Source: Chara braunii (lineage: Eukaryota > Streptophyta > Charophyceae > Charales > Characeae). From it: a DNA stretch of 20,796 nucleotides. Below are positions 18,278 through 20,796 of the stretch, one piece after another. The stretch covers positions 6,041,830 through 6,062,625 of the forward strand of contig BFEA01000016.1 in NCBI GenBank assembly GCA_003427395.1, written 5' to 3'. The notes beneath the pieces were generated by a model. The model searched no databases and was not told the origin of the DNA. It saw only the letters and a list, made by a program, of their open reading frames with translations. The position numbers were made by a program, and so were the translations under genes. Numbering within the stretch: the first letter of the stretch is position 1; every line of letters starts with the position of its first letter.

Positions 18278-19510
18278 AGGACATACACAGAAGAGGGGGA
18301 CTGGAAAACGGGGCCACAACTGAGAACCATAGTAAAGCTCTGCCATAAGGTTGAGGAGAACATTGATCTGCTGATCGTTGTTGTCCCCCTTGATTGGGTG
18401 CACATCCTACGCAAAGGGCCACGGCTAATAGAAGGAGATTGGGTAGCTGCCCCACGGGATTCGGAAAGTGTAGGCAATGTGGTGGAGGTACGAACAGACG
18501 AAATGTTGGTAAACCTCTTCCACATAGACAAGGAAAATAAGCTCACCCGATACTTCCCAGAAGTGATGCGATGGTGGAGAAATGCAGACCTGCACAGGAT
18601 ACGAGTGCTGCGAGATAAAGACATTTGGATCGCAGATCAGCCAAATACCCCCCTGATGGAGCTACCTTTTGACCCTGACGAATGGCAGTGGGTCCCCAGG
18701 CGAAAACCCAGGTCGGGGATGAATCTAAATTTGCACACTCTAACGATGAAGGCTACATATTGTCTGCTACGACCAAAGATGAACATAAAAGAAATAATGA
18801 AAACACGATGGAGGTCACACTGGAGGTCACACTTCAATGCAGGGATTGAGGCAATCCGCCCGATCTGATGGTTAACCGCCACAAGGTCTAGGCCTGCGAA
18901 GATGGCCTCACTTCAATGGCAGATAGAACACTGTTGCCTGCCCACCAATGACTGGTTGATAGATCGTACATATCTGGAGCAGAAGGGGCGGGTGTTGCCG
19001 TGGTGCAAATCATGCCACGCTGTTTTTCCCCCCTGCAGAATTCCTGAAACCATAGAGCACATATTCATGCAGTGCCCAGGGGCAGTTCTCACATGGCGAT
19101 GATGGGACAAGATATGGACCCTGTTGGCCACTGAGTCCAACTGGCCATGGGATTGGAGGGCCATATTATGCAAGGCATGGTCCTCCCCCACTGACAATTC
19201 CTTTGAAAACAACATGTTAACGTTAGGAAGGAGAGCGGTCATGTAGACCCTATGGAGGAAACGATGTATACATGCTATGGAGGGTGTCCGCATAACTAGG
19301 AAAGAGGCTACAGACATGATAAGGCAATACATTCAACAAGAACTCATGGTACAATGGCAAAAAATTAAAAACCAACTTGATTCATATCATTCAGCGAAGT
19401 ACATAACACAAGCAATTCACCAATTTTCTGGAGACTGGTTGGGCAGTGAGAAAAGGGGCTGGATTGCATTTGTCGGATGGGAAGGAAAGCCCGCCAGGGA
19501 AGGCAACTAG
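18278..19510 (+). pseudogene. LINE ORF2 C-terminal region with zinc finger
   Basis: The frame runs from RTYTEEGDWKTGPQLRTIVK to WLGSEKRGWIAFVGWEGKPA. It contains IEGDWVAAPRDSESVGNVVE (18430-18490), which resembles a small SH3/Tudor-like beta-barrel strand pattern. LPTNDWLIDRTYL follows, and then the zf-RVT finger CX2C ... ETIEHIFMQC (ligands from 19004 to 19075). A 12-base tandem duplication (TGGAGGTCACAC, 18809-18832) adds four codons. Stops are at 18866 (TGA), 19100 (TGA) and 19244 (TAG). The finger is the usual end module of plant LINE ORF2 proteins and is thought to bind nucleic acid. The barrel-like reading is a guess. Confidence 0.7.
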
Positions 19511-19692
19511 GAGGAGTTCAGGAGAGACTGCCGTATCTGCTTCAGAGACTGGACTACTATGCCAGGAGATCCCACTGCGACCAGCCACAGGATTCCCCAA
19601 CCCCTTCCCGCCCCACCAATTGGCAATGGTGGATATGCAATGGTACGGAGCAGATTGAACGGGTGATACAGGGCAGATACAGAGAAGACTGA
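19477..19692 (+). pseudogene. LINE ORF2 extreme C-terminus, frame-shifted
   Basis: A third frame carries PYLLQRLDYYARRSHCDQ and then TNWQWWICNGTEQIERVIQG before a TGA at 19690-19692. Its composition (several Trp, Tyr and Arg) is unlike chance frames nearby. It continues the C-terminal domain after a frameshift between about 19440 and 19500. No known motif is recognised. Confidence 0.45.
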
Positions 19693-20179
19693 GGACTGGT
19701 ATCCAGAGGAACAGGAGCAGCCGCTAGGGTAATATGTGTGATCTGGCGGTCTGGTGCGGACTGAAGAGGCGTCCCTTGGTTTGTCCAATGCTCTTAGATT
19801 GGAGAGTTACCCTCAGGTCTAGTTCTCAGCATAGGAAGACCAACCAACAGGTCCAGGATTATAGACAGTGATGGGACGCTGGAGCCGGTTTCCAGCACAT
19901 GTGTTCTTCCGCAACTCATCTCATGTTTTTCTTAAGAGGGATGCTGGACCCGGTTTCCAGCAGGTGATGCTCCCCACCAATAGATGGAGCGGTCCGTCGA
20001 CAAAGCCTCAATCCTGGTGGTTCTCTTACCACCACTGGGATAGAGGCCTTGCACAAGAGCCTTAAACCACCAGTACCTCCGCCAGTGTTAAGAAATTATG
20101 ATGTCTTGGCCAGTACCCGAACTTTTCGGGGTGGGACACAGGGCCGACAATATCCCATAAATCTGAATTTTATAGTGAC
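19693..20179 (+). other. LINE 3' untranslated region with hairpins
   Basis: No coding is seen. GGACGCTGGAGCCGGTTTCC at 19874 and its near copy GGATGCTGGACCCGGTTTCC at 19939 each fold as GCTGGA, a seven-base loop and TCCAGC. A third hairpin, TGGTGGT-TCTCTT-ACCACCA, lies at 20015-20034. In some LINE clades a 3' stem-loop is what the element's own reverse transcriptase recognises; that role here is inference. Confidence 0.6.
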
Positions 20180-20201
20180 AAAAAAAAAGGGGGAAAAAAA
20201 A
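20180..20201 (+). other. A-rich tail of the LINE
   Basis: A9 (20180-20188), G5 and A8 (20194-20201) follow the hairpin region. This is the natural place for a LINE poly(A) tail, later interrupted by G. No matching target-site duplication was found beyond it. Confidence 0.5.
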
Positions 20202-20796
20202 TGCTTTCTCTACTGCAATGATGTCAGGCTGGGTAGTCCAGGAGGCCGTGCTCACAATCTTCCTCCACAGAATGCACCTTACAGGTAAGGCGGTCACATT
20301 ATGAATGTTACTGTTTTCTTTTTTTTGTTGGTCGCGTGTTTCTTACGAGTCCCCTGTCCGTGAATTGCTCCCGTGCTCAAGCTGTCCGTGATCTGCTCAA
20401 GCTGTATTTTGTCAGAGGATTGAAAGGCTCATCACACTGGCACTTAGGGGAATGTATCCAGCCATTTTCACGGTCGGATCATGTGCCCGTTTTTTCCCCC
20501 TTTTATTCTCTTTTTGGAATCTGACAACCTGGCCACGGGGCTGAGATGCCCTCATTGAGGGCACACTCACACTTTCACTTCCAAGAATGTATACAACTGC
20601 AATCACGGCCAAAGCTTTGTTTCCTTTTTTTTCTTTTTCCTTTTCTGAGGTTCACGGCTGCAACTTTTCTTCTTCTTTTTTGTTTTTTTTTGTTCTTTCC
20701 GTGAGAGTACCAGAAAGAAAATGGAGTGGTACCCAGGCTCGGCAAAACTCGGAGCGCAGTGGAATTCAGGGTCGGCAAAACAGTCTCAAAAAAAAA
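20202..20796. other. No gene; pyrimidine-rich flank
   Basis: No supported coding region is seen. Features are a 17-base direct repeat CTGTCCGTGAWYTGCTC at 20354 and 20382, and a perfect palindrome TGCCCTCA-T-TGAGGGCA at 20547-20563. T/C-rich tracts lie at 20622-20700, and GGNTCGGCAAAAC is repeated near 20737 and 20771. The window ends in nine A residues, which may be another element's tail or a contig end. Confidence 0.5.

Larger units (their letters stand above)
13490..20201 (+). mobile_element. Nearly full-length degenerate LINE
   Basis: Going 5' to 3' there is an ORF1 and an ORF2 with an endonuclease/exonuclease/phosphatase (EEP) domain. A reverse transcriptase with FADD, a connecting region and a CX2C...HX4C zinc finger follow. 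The element ends in a 3' untranslated region with hairpins and an A-rich tail at 20180-20201. The domain order is that of L1-like plant LINEs. At least ten in-frame stops and about five frameshifts break it, yet nearly all segments are still readable, so decay is moderate. No target-site duplication was found, and both ends are estimates (5' between about 13484 and 13506). Confidence 0.9.

Noticed and set aside
5683-19692. Taking all internal stops as proof of C-to-T (methylation) decay
   Set aside because: Every stop codon is one transition from a Gln, Arg or Trp codon, so the stops alone cannot show a bias; only comparison with intact copies could.
1-20796. CRISPR arrays, bacterial operons or ribosomal RNA
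   Set aside because: No regularly spaced repeats with unique spacers, no operon-like tight gene packing and no recognisable rRNA core were seen.

Overview
The window looks like nuclear DNA of a plant-lineage eukaryote with a very repeat-rich genome. It holds a plant-type LINE, a Ty3/gypsy-type gag-protease fragment, many micro- and minisatellites, splice-site-like signals and no intact long gene. A charophyte alga such as Chara would fit the mix, but that is an inference and no sequence here proves it. Five isolated N bases (11195-11301) point to a draft assembly.

Layout. Bases 1-840 are low-complexity and GC-rich repeats with a strong short inverted repeat. Bases 986-1340 and 3959-4214 are degenerate tandem repeats, and 1734-1813 is a TC/C tract. 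Between them the only recognisable coding trace is a leucine-rich-repeat exon on the minus strand (3819-3911). A possible two-exon minus-strand gene of unknown function lies at 5091-5584. From 5683 to about 8204 runs a broken gag plus protease region of a Ty3/gypsy-like retrotransposon. It has no reverse transcriptase, integrase or LTR in view.

The retroelement stops abruptly at about 8205 against a member of a dispersed repeat family. I recognise this family from at least five places in the window: A 4399-4850, E 8205-8435, B 10463-11391, C 11604-12622 and D 12694-13484, with F 9091-9310 more doubtful. The best copies share a start-codon context, a TGACGTCA box, a conserved AG|GTA splice-donor-like site, a GC-rich body and a terminal stem-loop with loop TTCACTTAG. 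The stem shows a compensatory base change between copies. Copies B, C and D lie back to back in alternating orientation, and C and D form a large imperfect palindrome centred near 12660. This is the best candidate here for an undescribed element.

From about 13490 to 20200 lies one degenerate but nearly full-length LINE on the plus strand. It has ORF1, then an ORF2 with an apurinic endonuclease-like domain, a reverse transcriptase with its catalytic aspartates, a connecting region and a C-terminal zinc finger. It ends in a 3' untranslated region with hairpins and an A-rich tail. Stops and frameshifts break every part, so it is dead as a protein source. The last 600 bases hold no gene that I can support.
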